Shown here: positions 21,905 through 29,296 of the stretch, in pieces
How the letters are laid out: every line of letters starts with the position of its first letter
Numbering within the stretch: the first letter of the stretch is position 1
Virus record (IMG/VR): IMGVR_UViG_3300049484_000250
Location: 1-43,585 of that record
DNA length: 43,585 bases
Reading direction: 5' to 3' (one strand)
From: a virus
Translations under genes and position numbers: made by a program
The notes under the pieces: model-generated
What the model was told of the DNA's origin: nothing
Database searches by the model: none
Seen by the model: only the letters and a program-made list of their open reading frames with translations

Positions 21905-22557
21905 CAGGTATCCCCGTATTTCAACTCGATCAGCGGAACCTGGGCGGCCCCGCTGTTGTAGTCGTTTATGTTGACCGAGAGCTTGTCGGTGTCGAAGCGG
22001 CAGGGCACGTCGAACTCGAAGCCTGCGGTCACCGCCTGGCCGGTGGTCGGGATGTTGCCGGCGGTGAAGGTGACGAGTCCGGTCGTGTAGTTGATGGTGT
22101 AGTGGGTGGTCTCGGTCTTGGTCGTCCCGGCGACGGCGACCAGCACCGTTCCCGAGATCGGCTTCAAGATCTTCCGGCTGCGGGTGTAGGCGCCCTGGGT
22201 GTAGGTCTTGGCAAGCTGGAAAGTCGCGAGCGCCCCGGTGCCGGTTCCGATCGCGCAGTCGGCCGCGGCCGGGGTGGCCGTGCGGGAGCAGCTCTTGAAG
22301 TCCATCCAGTCCTTGTAGCGAAACCCGACCGCCTTACCGGCAACCACGTGGAAGAAGTTTAGCAAATTCTCAAGGCGCACGAGCGTGTTGACCCCGTAAC
22401 TGACGTCAAACTCGTGTCTCGGGTAGCTCCAGCGCTGGTTGCGGCTCTCGCTGCCGGAGTCGGTCTCGACTACGGTAGTGGACCAGCCAGGCCCGCCGCG
22501 GGAGCCGTAGCTGATGTCATCGGGAAATCTCGGGGCTTCTATGAAGGAAGTCGTCAT
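21904..22557 (-). CDS. Phage tail protein, DUF2460 family (GTA gp12-like)
   Basis: 217 residues from ATG 22557; the frame extends into the upstream gene. The N-terminus 'MTTSFIEAPRFPDDISYGSR' and 'RWSYPRHEFDVSYGV' are typical of DUF2460 (TIGR02217), the distal tail protein. The C-terminus 'FEFDVPCRFDTDKLSVNIND' also fits. It probably forms the ring at the tail tip. It overlaps the following gene by one base, consistent with coupling. Confidence 0.9.
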   Translation of the reverse strand: MTTSFIEAPRFPDDISYGSRGGPGWSTTVVETDSGSESRNQRWSYPRHEFDVSYGVNTLVRLENLLNFFHVVAGKAVGFRYKDWMDFKSCSRTATPAAADCAIGTGTGALATFQLAKTYTQGAYTRSRKILKPISGTVLVAVAGTTKTETTHYTINYTTGLVTFTAGNIPTTGQAVTAGFEFDVPCRFDTDKLSVNINDYNSGAAQVPLIELKYGDT

Positions 22558-22558
22558 G

Positions 22559-24856
22559 TCAAGCGTTCCTCTGGCCGGCCCGCTGCAGGCTCGCAAAGAG
22601 CGCGGTCTGCAGGTGGTTCAGGCTTTCGCGGTCCATGCGGCCGCCGGGGGCCGCCACGTTGATGGTGACGTTATTGGTGCTGCCGGATTTCCCTTTGGCG
22701 ATGACGCGCTCGCCCCGCTGGAGAACCGCCGGGAATTCGTCCGGAGCCAGGCCGCCATGCAGCCTGGGAGCGGTTGCGATCATCCAGGCGGGCATCTCGC
22801 GGTAGGGTCCTGATCCACTTCCCACAGCGCCACCGGAGTGCATCACGGCCCCCCAGTCGCCCGTCTGACCGCCCCACGGCACCCCGGCGCCGGATCCCAT
22901 GCCGGTCGGCGTCGATCCGCCGCCGTATGCAGCAGCCAAGCTCGATCCGGCCTTGAACAAAAGACCCATTAACTGCTCGGATGTGCTCTGGGTAGCCATG
23001 CGCACCATGCCGGCGATCACAGACTGCACCATGCCCTGAAAGGCCTCCTTGGCGGTCTTGGTTCCAGTAACGAACCCGGCAAAGGCGTCCGCGAAGGATT
23101 GGCTCATAATGTTCATCGAGTCCTTGAATATTTCGTTCGCGCGCGTGGCATCGTCTATTCCTTCGACGTATGTCTGCCACCAGCGTTCGTCGTTCGCCAT
23201 CTGGTCGGCTTTGGCGATCGCGGCGCGCTGCTCCTCGACCGACTGCCCGTAGGCCTGCTGCGATGCCTGGTTGGCGCCGTAGGACTTGGCGCGCATGGAC
23301 TCTATATCGTAGGCCTCCGATGGGAACTGCGTGCTGGCCGTGGCGGCAAATTCCTTGATGTCGATCTTGCGCTTCTCGGCCCTATACCAGCGATCGAGCG
23401 CTGATTTGTCGGTGACAAGTTTTTGATATTCTTTTAACTGCTCCTCGAGCTTGAACTTTTCGAACTCGAACTCTCCCTCCACCTCTTTTCGATAGTCTGC
23501 CCAGAATTTCTTGACCTCGTTCTGTGCCTCTTTAGACAGCGGCATCTCCCCCGGCGCTTGAACGTATTTATGCCGTGAGGCATAATCCGAATCCTCCGCA
23601 ACTTTTTCCGCAACTGGAGCCTTGGCCTTGCGCTGGTCGAGGTAAACTGCGAGCAGGTCCTTCTCGAGCTGTATGGTATTTTTCAAACCTTCGATGTATG
23701 CGGCCTGATTGGGCAACTTCGCATCCATCAAACTTTCTTCAAAGGCTAGTTTTTTCTCGTTTTCTGCGATGGAATCCTGCAGCACCTGGCCGTAGTTGCG
23801 CCGGTCGGGCTCTGTTATGCGCATTCCTAACGCGCCGCCCGCGCCGATCGCGGCCCCCGCCGGACCAGCGACGGCATAGCCCAAGATCGCGCCCCATGCC
23901 TCTGGAGGAAGCTTTCCCATGGCTGTGACAATAGATGACATACCGCTTGCGATCCCGGTGAAGTAGCCCTTGACCTGGTCGCGGTTGTCCACCAGCCACT
24001 TCATACCGACGACCAGGTTCTGACTGAAATCGTTCGCCATCTTGGTCATGTCGGCCTGGAACTTGGGATCCTTCACGGCCTCGGTCAGCGTCTTCATGGC
24101 CTCCGAGGCACCGAAGACGATCTGGGTCAGTGCCGGGTTGAAAGCCTTGCCGAACTCTACTTCGAAGTCCTGCACGTAGCGTTTGAAGCTGTTGATCTGC
24201 TTTCCGGCGGTTCCCATGGCCGCCTCATAGGCCCCGGAGATCTGCACCCCGGCCTTGAGCACCGCATTCATGCGGGCCGTGGTTTTTTCCTGTTCGGTCA
24301 GCTGCTCGACGGTCTTTCCGAGGCTTGCGGCCATTTGACGATGGGCCTGATCGAAACTGACGGTGAGACCCATGTTGCGGGTAATCTCGACGCTGCCCGC
24401 CTGGACCGCGTGCATCAGGTTCAGCATGGCCTCGGAGGAGTTCATATCGCCGATGACGGCCGCATCCTGGGCGACGCGGGCGAGCTGGGTGGATTTTCCA
24501 AGGTCGAGGTTGGACTGGATCATCTGCGCCATCACCTGGCGCGCCTCGATCCCGGCGATCCCGGTCTTTCGCAGGCCCTCTTCGAAGCCTTTCATCTCCT
24601 CCTGGGTATAGGAGGTGTTTTTACCCAGGCGCTCCAGCACGACGCCGAGCGTTTCGTAGCGCGCGGCGGCCATGGTGGCGTCCTTGGTGAATTCTGCCAC
24701 CTTGAACAGTCCGAAGGCCACGGCTACTTTGGCAGCAATGCTCTCCAGGCTTCCGATGCTTTTAGTTGCACCATCGATGTTGGCCTTGAAGCTGTTGAAG
24801 GCCTGCTGGGAAATGTCCTTCCCGGAGAGGATTATTTCCATTTTGGCGTCTGACAT
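22559..24856 (-). CDS. Tail tape measure protein
   Basis: 765 residues. Long helical N-terminal region with 'SIGSLESIAAKVAVAFGLFK' and a lambda-type tape-measure segment ('TLGVVLERLGKNTSYTQEEM'), a central hydrophobic glycine/alanine stretch ('ILGYAVAGPAGAAIGAGGAL') and a C-terminal lambda-gpH-like domain ('GFVTGTKTAKEAFQGMVQSV'). Its length would set a tail of roughly 115 nm if the usual 1.5 angstrom per residue holds. It directly follows the chaperone pair and the gene at 24857, as in siphophages. The stop overlaps the next start by one base. Confidence 0.92.
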   Translation of the reverse strand: MSDAKMEIILSGKDISQQAFNSFKANIDGATKSIGSLESIAAKVAVAFGLFKVAEFTKDATMAAARYETLGVVLERLGKNTSYTQEEMKGFEEGLRKTGIAGIEARQVMAQMIQSNLDLGKSTQLARVAQDAAVIGDMNSSEAMLNLMHAVQAGSVEITRNMGLTVSFDQAHRQMAASLGKTVEQLTEQEKTTARMNAVLKAGVQISGAYEAAMGTAGKQINSFKRYVQDFEVEFGKAFNPALTQIVFGASEAMKTLTEAVKDPKFQADMTKMANDFSQNLVVGMKWLVDNRDQVKGYFTGIASGMSSIVTAMGKLPPEAWGAILGYAVAGPAGAAIGAGGALGMRITEPDRRNYGQVLQDSIAENEKKLAFEESLMDAKLPNQAAYIEGLKNTIQLEKDLLAVYLDQRKAKAPVAEKVAEDSDYASRHKYVQAPGEMPLSKEAQNEVKKFWADYRKEVEGEFEFEKFKLEEQLKEYQKLVTDKSALDRWYRAEKRKIDIKEFAATASTQFPSEAYDIESMRAKSYGANQASQQAYGQSVEEQRAAIAKADQMANDERWWQTYVEGIDDATRANEIFKDSMNIMSQSFADAFAGFVTGTKTAKEAFQGMVQSVIAGMVRMATQSTSEQLMGLLFKAGSSLAAAYGGGSTPTGMGSGAGVPWGGQTGDWGAVMHSGGAVGSGSGPYREMPAWMIATAPRLHGGLAPDEFPAVLQRGERVIAKGKSGSTNNVTINVAAPGGRMDRESLNHLQTALFASLQRAGQRNA

Positions 24857-25507
24857 TTACCACCGCCCCATTTCATTCACGTCGTGCAGGACTCCGCCCG
24901 GGGCAACCCGCCCGCTCATGATCGTGCGGAAGTGGTTACGGATGCGTTGGGTCGAACTGTTTTTTTGATAGTCCCAGAACGGCTCTACGATCGGACGCGG
25001 CGGAATGACGAGCCGCGTTGTGTCCTTGCGCAGCATGAGCGGATTTCCCTTGCGGCGGCCTTTCCATGTGCGGTTTCCTCTGATCTCTGCCCCCTTGGCG
25101 GCGAAGTAAGCCCGCATTTTAGGGGTAACGGCTTTGCTGAATCCTTGCTGCTGCATCAAGGCCGCCTGGCGGGACCAAAGCGGAGACCGCTTTGTAAAGC
25201 CGACCTTCATCGTCAAGGCGTTGGGGTCTATTTCGTAGGTGATTGCGCCGGCGAGCCGCAGCAGCGGCCGATAGGTGCGGATGCCACCGCCTATTGATTT
25301 GCGGTGTATGACGCGAGCGATAATCGAAAGATCACGGAAGCGGGCGCCAGGCGCCGTGGCGCTCGCGCGGATCGCATTCGCCAAGGTCTGGCGCAGCGAA
25401 AAGCCTTCGACCTTGATCGCGTTCAAGAGCGCCTTGGAGGTCTGCTTACTCTCGATCGCAACCAGGTCGGAAAGCCCACTAACGCCGGTTGTGGTAACCT
25501 TTATCAT
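24857..25507 (-). CDS. Phage virion protein between chaperone and tape measure
   Basis: 216 basic residues starting at 25507, coupled to the chaperone stop as ATGA. The N-terminus 'MIKVTTTGVSGLSDLVAIES' is like minor tail or HK97-gp10-type proteins, and the rest is strongly basic with 'TWKGRRKGNPLMLRKDTTRL'. It is unusual to find a gene between the tail chaperones and the tape measure. The protein may be a tail completion factor. The family is uncertain. Confidence 0.5.
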   Translation of the reverse strand: MIKVTTTGVSGLSDLVAIESKQTSKALLNAIKVEGFSLRQTLANAIRASATAPGARFRDLSIIARVIHRKSIGGGIRTYRPLLRLAGAITYEIDPNALTMKVGFTKRSPLWSRQAALMQQQGFSKAVTPKMRAYFAAKGAEIRGNRTWKGRRKGNPLMLRKDTTRLVIPPRPIVEPFWDYQKNSSTQRIRNHFRTIMSGRVAPGGVLHDVNEMGRW

Positions 25508-26087
25508 TCTGGCGCCTTATTGGCAGCTTTGATGGTCGCCTTCTCCAAGGCCCGGATCTTCGCAAACACCCGGGCCGTCATTTCGATCTGCAGGCAGTCG
25601 GCCGCAAGCTTCACCGCCGTGTAGTCTAACCCCACCAAACCACCGAACGAAACCCGCCACTGTGTCTGTGCAGCAAGCCACAGCTCCCAGGCTTCTGAGT
25701 TTTCGGGAAGTATCTCCGGCGGGTTGCCGTATTCGCATGCTTGGCACTCGTTCAGTTTACGGCAGGCGCGGCAGTATTCGACCCGCTGGGTGTCGATTTC
25801 CCACTCCCAGCGGGTTGTGAGTTTTTTTCCTCTTCCCCGCCCGTGCCATAGGTTTCGGTCATAACACCGCGCCAGATGCGCATGGAATCGCTGTTTGGCA
25901 TCTCCTCCAGTTGCTGCTTTAAATCCGGCGCCAGCACCAATGCAAAAACCCGGTCGAGCGCCTCGTCCGCCACGTTCATGGTGAGCGCTGCCGGGTCCAT
26001 GCCGTCGGCCCTCATCGCCCGCACCTCGCGGCGAAGAAGGCCTCGGACATCAACTTTAAGACCGTTCGATAGCTTTACCTCTCTCAC
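25504..26087 (-). CDS. gpGT-like tail chaperone, made by -1 frameshift
   Basis: Join of 0-frame residues 1-89 and the -1 frame from 25821 to 25504, giving about 194 residues. The extension reads 'LTTRWEWEIDTQRVEYCRAC', then CxxC pairs and 'QTQWRVSFGGLVGLDYTAVK', typical of the DUF1799-type 'T' domain. There is no good independent start for it. The slippery heptamer AAAAAAC at 25827-25821 is in the right phase. In lambda the equivalent fusion gpGT connects the chaperone gpG to the tape measure and tail tube subunits. A CTT-like T domain preceding the tape measure supports this. Confidence 0.85.
25752..26087 (-). CDS. gpG-like tail assembly chaperone
   Basis: 111 residues: the in-frame product without slippage. 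'MREVKLSNGLKVDVRGLLRR' is a chaperone-like N-terminus (DUF-type tail assembly chaperone), followed by a helical middle and 'IWRGVMTETYGTGG'. After residue 89 the 0-frame tail is Ser/Pro/Gly-rich, as expected for a stop reached soon after the slip site. It lies between the tail tube gene and the tape measure, the invariable position of this gene in siphophages. Confidence 0.8.
   Translation of the reverse strand: MREVKLSNGLKVDVRGLLRREVRAMRADGMDPAALTMNVADEALDRVFALVLAPDLKQQLEEMPNSDSMRIWRGVMTETYGTGGEEEKNSQPAGSGKSTPSGSNTAAPAVN
25821..25827 (-). promoter_or_regulatory. Slippery heptamer for -1 frameshifting
   Basis: AAAAAAC is read as A AAA AAC in the gpG-like frame, the canonical X XXY YYZ slip site. 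A shift by -1 leads into a 105-codon open frame that ends just before the next gene. A G/C-rich region follows the heptamer and could fold as a stimulatory structure. Confidence 0.85.
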
Positions 26088-26119
26088 ATCGTCCTCCCAT
26101 TTCTTTAACCTTCAGTTAC

Positions 26120-26150
26120 GCCCACGATCGCGGCTGGAAGCCGCTCCCAC
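26120..26150 (-). repeat. REP-like palindromic element
   Basis: On the minus strand the segment begins GTGGGAGCGGCTTCCAGCCG and continues to GGGC. The core GCGGCT-TCC-AGCCGC (26144-26130) is a perfect six-pair stem with a three-base loop. This resembles short chromosomal REP elements with a GTGGGAG head, which are usually bacterial rather than phage. It lies between two essential tail genes. Confidence 0.55.
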
Positions 26151-26152
26151 AA

Positions 26153-26186
26153 TTTTAGGCATTTTAGGCACTTTTAATTTTAGGCA
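26153..26186. repeat. Triple TTTTAGGCA repeat
   Basis: Three copies of TTTTAGGCA at 26153-26161, 26162-26170 and 26178-26186, next to the REP-like hairpin in the 104-base gap before the tail tube gene. The function is unknown; it might be a protein or processing site. Confidence 0.6.
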
Positions 26187-26191
26187 TTTAC

Positions 26192-27142
26192 TTATATCGC
26201 TGCGTAGCTCGCAAACGTGTTGGTCAGCCGCGCTACGATCCCACTCGCCTCGTCGCCATTGGCGTAGTAACCCTGGAAGTTGAGATCGACCAGCAGCCCC
26301 TGGGGCCCTGGCACGGGCACGCTGTTGCGCTCGTAGAGCAGCTCCTGGATCTCCAACTCGAAGACGGAGTTGGCCGTGTTGGTCACGGTCAGTTTTAGGC
26401 CGCTCTCGGTGCCGGCGAGCGCCTTGGCGAGCAGGGTATCGTTTTCAAATAGCGTTTTGATGTTGCCGGAGACTTCCACCTTCTGCTCGGCCAGGCTGCC
26501 GATCAGTCCGCCGCCGCCGATGACGTGGTAGGGGTCGATCGGGAACCCGATGTTGATCGCAAGCTCGGTTGCGTTTCCCAGGGCCCCGCCGCCCTCAGTC
26601 ACCGCCGCCTGGAAGTTGTTGAGGCGCGCCATGGTGATCGCCGTCCCGGCGTGGAAGGTGGCGGCCTCCATTGAGTCGCTGCGGCCGATGACGCCCATGC
26701 TGGCGACCAGTTCACCGTCGCCACCGACCGAAATTCCGAAGCTGTTGATCTTGTTGCCGACGAAGCGCTGATATTTGGCAGAGGCGAGATCAGTGAAGGC
26801 CGTCTCCAGTGTCAGCGAGCGCTGCACGGACGGTATTTTGAACTCGTGGACGTAGGGGCTCGCACCCGTCGTGGTCGGCAACCCGAACATGCCGATCAGC
26901 CAGTAGCCCATTGCCACAGAATCTAACGGAACCACGATATTCCCGGCGACCGACAGGTTCCCCGCGAACGGCTCGAGCGGGTTGCGGCTCGCCTGCAGCG
27001 TGTTGACCTTGTTGAGCGCCCGCGTGGAGCGCACGTCGAACGTGTTGATGGGCAGGATGTAGCCCGCTGCGGCGGCCGTGCCGAAGGCGACGAGCTCATA
27101 TCCCAGCTTGAAAACTACGGTTGAACCTTTTTGGTGAGACAT
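26192..27142 (-). CDS. Major tail tube protein
   Basis: 316 residues ('MSHQKGSTVVFKLGYELVAF' start). The sequence has a repeated beta-rich pattern with 'PLEPFAGNLSVAGNIVVPLD' and 'NFQGYYANGDEASG', matching the phage tail tube family. It precedes the chaperones and follows the tail-terminator-like gene, the standard order. It should assemble as stacked hexameric rings. I see no added Ig domain. The gap 27143-27154 to the next gene is small. Confidence 0.8.
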   Translation of the reverse strand: MSHQKGSTVVFKLGYELVAFGTAAAAGYILPINTFDVRSTRALNKVNTLQASRNPLEPFAGNLSVAGNIVVPLDSVAMGYWLIGMFGLPTTTGASPYVHEFKIPSVQRSLTLETAFTDLASAKYQRFVGNKINSFGISVGGDGELVASMGVIGRSDSMEAATFHAGTAITMARLNNFQAAVTEGGGALGNATELAINIGFPIDPYHVIGGGGLIGSLAEQKVEVSGNIKTLFENDTLLAKALAGTESGLKLTVTNTANSVFELEIQELLYERNSVPVPGPQGLLVDLNFQGYYANGDEASGIVARLTNTFASYAAI

Positions 27143-27154
27143 GGCTCAAGCCTC

Positions 27155-27637
27155 CTATAATGCAAGTCGGTCGGCCCCAAGGCACAGGGGCTCGACGTAG
27201 GTGATCGGTGCCAAGGCCATGAAGAACGGGAAGGCCTCGATGGTATCGAACTCCGCCGCCACGTTCTGCAGCAGCGCGTTTCCGGTGGCAATGGCGGCGA
27301 TGGCATTAACGGCCAGGTCGAGCAATTCAACACAGTTCTGGACGCCCTTGTACTCGATGATGTCCGTGTCCGTGTAGGTGCGGAACGTCGCGTCAAATAG
27401 GCATGTCACCATCTGCAACTCGATGGTTTTCTCGGTTGCCCCGCGACCGTAGCGTGCCGCCGTAGGAAAAAGCAGAACATATGGGCACTCGGCCTCGCCG
27501 GGCGGGTTGCGATCGTCGATGTTGATATAGATTTTTGGGACGCGCCCGTAGTTGGTTGTCGCCCAAGCCGAAAGCGCCGTATTTGCAGCGAGTCCGGCGG
27601 CGAGCGCGAGCAGGGTTGTATTGACTTCGATCGGCAT
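27155..27637 (-). CDS. Tail terminator / completion-like protein
   Basis: 160 residues beginning 'MPIEVNTTLLALAAGLAANT', with a beta-rich centre ('RGATEKTIELQMVTCLF') and helical C-terminus. Position between head-tail joining gene and tail tube gene matches the tail terminator of siphophages. The family cannot be verified by sequence alone. Confidence 0.6.
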   Translation of the reverse strand: MPIEVNTTLLALAAGLAANTALSAWATTNYGRVPKIYINIDDRNPPGEAECPYVLLFPTAARYGRGATEKTIELQMVTCLFDATFRTYTDTDIIEYKGVQNCVELLDLAVNAIAAIATGNALLQNVAAEFDTIEAFPFFMALAPITYVEPLCLGADRLAL

Positions 27638-27644
27638 TTTTTAC

Positions 27645-27953
27645 CTATCGCCGCAGCGGGTTTTCGCCGCGGTATAATTCGATCCTGTGACTGTAGCCAT
27701 CGCTTGAAATCAGCTTGAGCACCTTCCAGGTCTCGGTCCCGATTACTACCGTGTCCTGGTAGACCGGCACGGGAACGTCGCTCGCCCGGACCTCGAGCGT
27801 GCCATGATCCGAGCGTCCCGAGCCGTCCAGAACTTCATCCCGGCTGAAGTGGGCCGGGATCGCGGCGGTCTTGTAGGTCACGGTCTGGGCCACCAGGTCG
27901 GTGTCGAACCAGGTGTCCATTCCAAGACCCACGATGTCATCCAGCAGGCTCAT
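27645..27953 (-). CDS. Head-tail joining protein
   Basis: 102 residues ('MSLLDDIVGLGMDTWFDTDL' start). The rest contains an SH3-like beta pattern with 'PVYQDTVVIGTETWKVLKLI' and 'RIELYRGENPLRR', as in gpFII/HK97 gp7-type head closure proteins. It is three bases from the decoration-like gene and eight from the tail terminator. Probably forms the neck ring. Confidence 0.65.
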   Translation of the reverse strand: MSLLDDIVGLGMDTWFDTDLVAQTVTYKTAAIPAHFSRDEVLDGSGRSDHGTLEVRASDVPVPVYQDTVVIGTETWKVLKLISSDGYSHRIELYRGENPLRR

Positions 27954-27956
27954 TCG

Positions 27957-28352
27957 TCACCGGGGTGTGACGTACTGGCAGCTCACGTTGAACTTCCCGG
28001 CTGTAAGCGCAAAGTCGGCAATGGTCATCGTGACACCCTTGGCGGTGGTGGCGACCCGGATCGCATCCGCGACGGTAGCCAGGTCGGGCACACCGATCAG
28101 CAGGGCGTTCAGTGAAAACGTTGCTATGGCGGTTGCCACCAGAACGTCGTCCGCCCCGGTGATTTTCAGCGCTATCGTCGCCGCGCCAGCGCTCAAGGGC
28201 GCAATCTCGACATCGATGTAAGCCCCCAACACGATCGCGCCCACCGGGAGCTTAGGACCGCGCAGAGAAATGGCTCCGATGGCACCGGCGTCCTTGGCGA
28301 AGTCGTATTCCCAGGTGGCGACCTTGAGATTGTTTTCGAGTCCAGTAAGCAT
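27957..28352 (-). CDS. Capsid-decoration-like paralogue 3
   Basis: 131 residues with AGGAGG before the ATG. It shares 'EYDFAKD', 'LRGPKLPVGAI', 'AKGVTMTIADFALTAGKFNV' with the two genes upstream; the three are tandem copies, all downstream of the capsid gene. The sequence is beta-rich and lacks signal peptides. Location and copy number suggest a capsid decoration or head protein, but the family is not one I can name. Confidence 0.65.
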   Translation of the reverse strand: MLTGLENNLKVATWEYDFAKDAGAIGAISLRGPKLPVGAIVLGAYIDVEIAPLSAGAATIALKITGADDVLVATAIATFSLNALLIGVPDLATVADAIRVATTAKGVTMTIADFALTAGKFNVSCQYVTPR

Positions 28353-28407
28353 TTCAAACCCTCCTGAAATCAGGCCGATGAACCGCCCGTCGTTTAGCTT
28401 GTTAGCG

Positions 28408-28800
28408 TCACCGGGGCAGGATGTAGCAGCAGATCACATTGGCCTTGCCGGCAGTGAGCACCGCTCCCGTGATGGTGTGGGTCACACCCTTTGCGGCTGT
28501 CGCAACCCGCACGGCATCCCCGACGGTGGCGAAATCAGGGACCCCCTTGAGCAGAGCGTCAAGCGTGTAGGTTCCGACCACGGCCTCCGAGTAGATGTCA
28601 TTTGCGCCCGTCACGTGGAACGCGCTCGAAGAGCCCGCACCGACAAAGGCGGTTTCGATGTCGAGAAAAGCCGCAAGGATGATCGCCCCAACGGGAAGTT
28701 TAGGCCCGCGCAGAGCGATGGCGGAAACGGCCCCGCCGTCTTTCGCGAAATCGTATTCCCAGATCCCGACTTTGAGATTGTTTTGAAGTCCGGTCAGCAT
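28408..28800 (-). CDS. Capsid-decoration-like paralogue 2
   Basis: 130 residues. Nearly the same layout as paralogue 3: 'NNLKVGIWEYDFAKDGGAVS', 'LRGPKLPVGAIILAAF', 'AKGVTHTITGAVLTAGKANV'. AAGGAG precedes the start. The first 40 residues are closer to paralogue 3 than to paralogue 1, so the latest duplication probably gave these two. Presumed virion-associated. Confidence 0.65.
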   Translation of the reverse strand: MLTGLQNNLKVGIWEYDFAKDGGAVSAIALRGPKLPVGAIILAAFLDIETAFVGAGSSSAFHVTGANDIYSEAVVGTYTLDALLKGVPDFATVGDAVRVATAAKGVTHTITGAVLTAGKANVICCYILPR

Positions 28801-28848
28801 GTTTAGGTTCTCCTTGAACGAGCGCCTAAAAGCACTCGCGGTTTTTGG

Positions 28849-29244
28849 TTAGCGTGTGATGATGTATTCCAGCGCCAGCGTAAATTTGCCGGCGGTTAGC
28901 GCAGCGGCGGCCACCGTAAGCGTAGGCGTTTTGTAGGCCGCAAGTGGACCGATGGCCTTTCCGATAGGCCCGATCTGCCCCAGCGGAAACAACTTGTCGG
29001 CCGCAAAATTACCAACGCCCATGGCGGCCATCAGGTCAGCTGCCGAAACCACCTTCAGCGCCAGGGTGGACGTGGCGCCACCGGTGACAGCGGTCTCGAC
29101 GTCGAGCCAACCCGCGGTGATAACCGCCCCGGCCGGAAGAACGTTGCCGCGCAGTACGATGTCTCCCACAACTCCGCCGTCCTTGGCGAAATCGTATTCC
29201 AGATAGGCGACGCCTTTCTTGTTGCTCAGCCCATGGTCGGACAT
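28849..29244 (-). CDS. Capsid-decoration-like paralogue 1
   Basis: 131 residues, the first gene after the protease-capsid gene. 'AYLEYDFAKDGGVVGDIVLR', 'LPAGAVITAGWLDVETAVTG' and 'ALTAGKFTLALEYIITR' align with the two other copies, which it is more diverged from. GGAGGG stands before the ATG. It is preceded by a strong mRNA hairpin. Probably decorates the capsid or fixes the head-tail region. Confidence 0.65.
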   Translation of the reverse strand: MSDHGLSNKKGVAYLEYDFAKDGGVVGDIVLRGNVLPAGAVITAGWLDVETAVTGGATSTLALKVVSAADLMAAMGVGNFAADKLFPLGQIGPIGKAIGPLAAYKTPTLTVAAAALTAGKFTLALEYIITR

Positions 29245-29258
29245 TCTTCCCTCCGTGA

Positions 29259-29278
29259 AGGGGGAGGCAAACCTCCCC
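29259..29278 (-). other. mRNA hairpin between capsid and decoration genes
   Basis: GGGGGAGG-CAAA-CCTCCCCC is a perfect eight-pair stem with a four-base loop. On the minus-strand transcript it lacks a T run, so it is not a classic terminator. It may protect the capsid message from decay or help ratio control between capsid and decoration genes. Confidence 0.5.
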
Positions 29279-29296
29279 CCGTTTCTCGGTTTGAGT

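Noticed and set aside
25517-25747. 76-codon minus frame after the chaperone
   Set aside because: It is a shadow of the -1 frameshift extension, whose composition and slip site are better supported.
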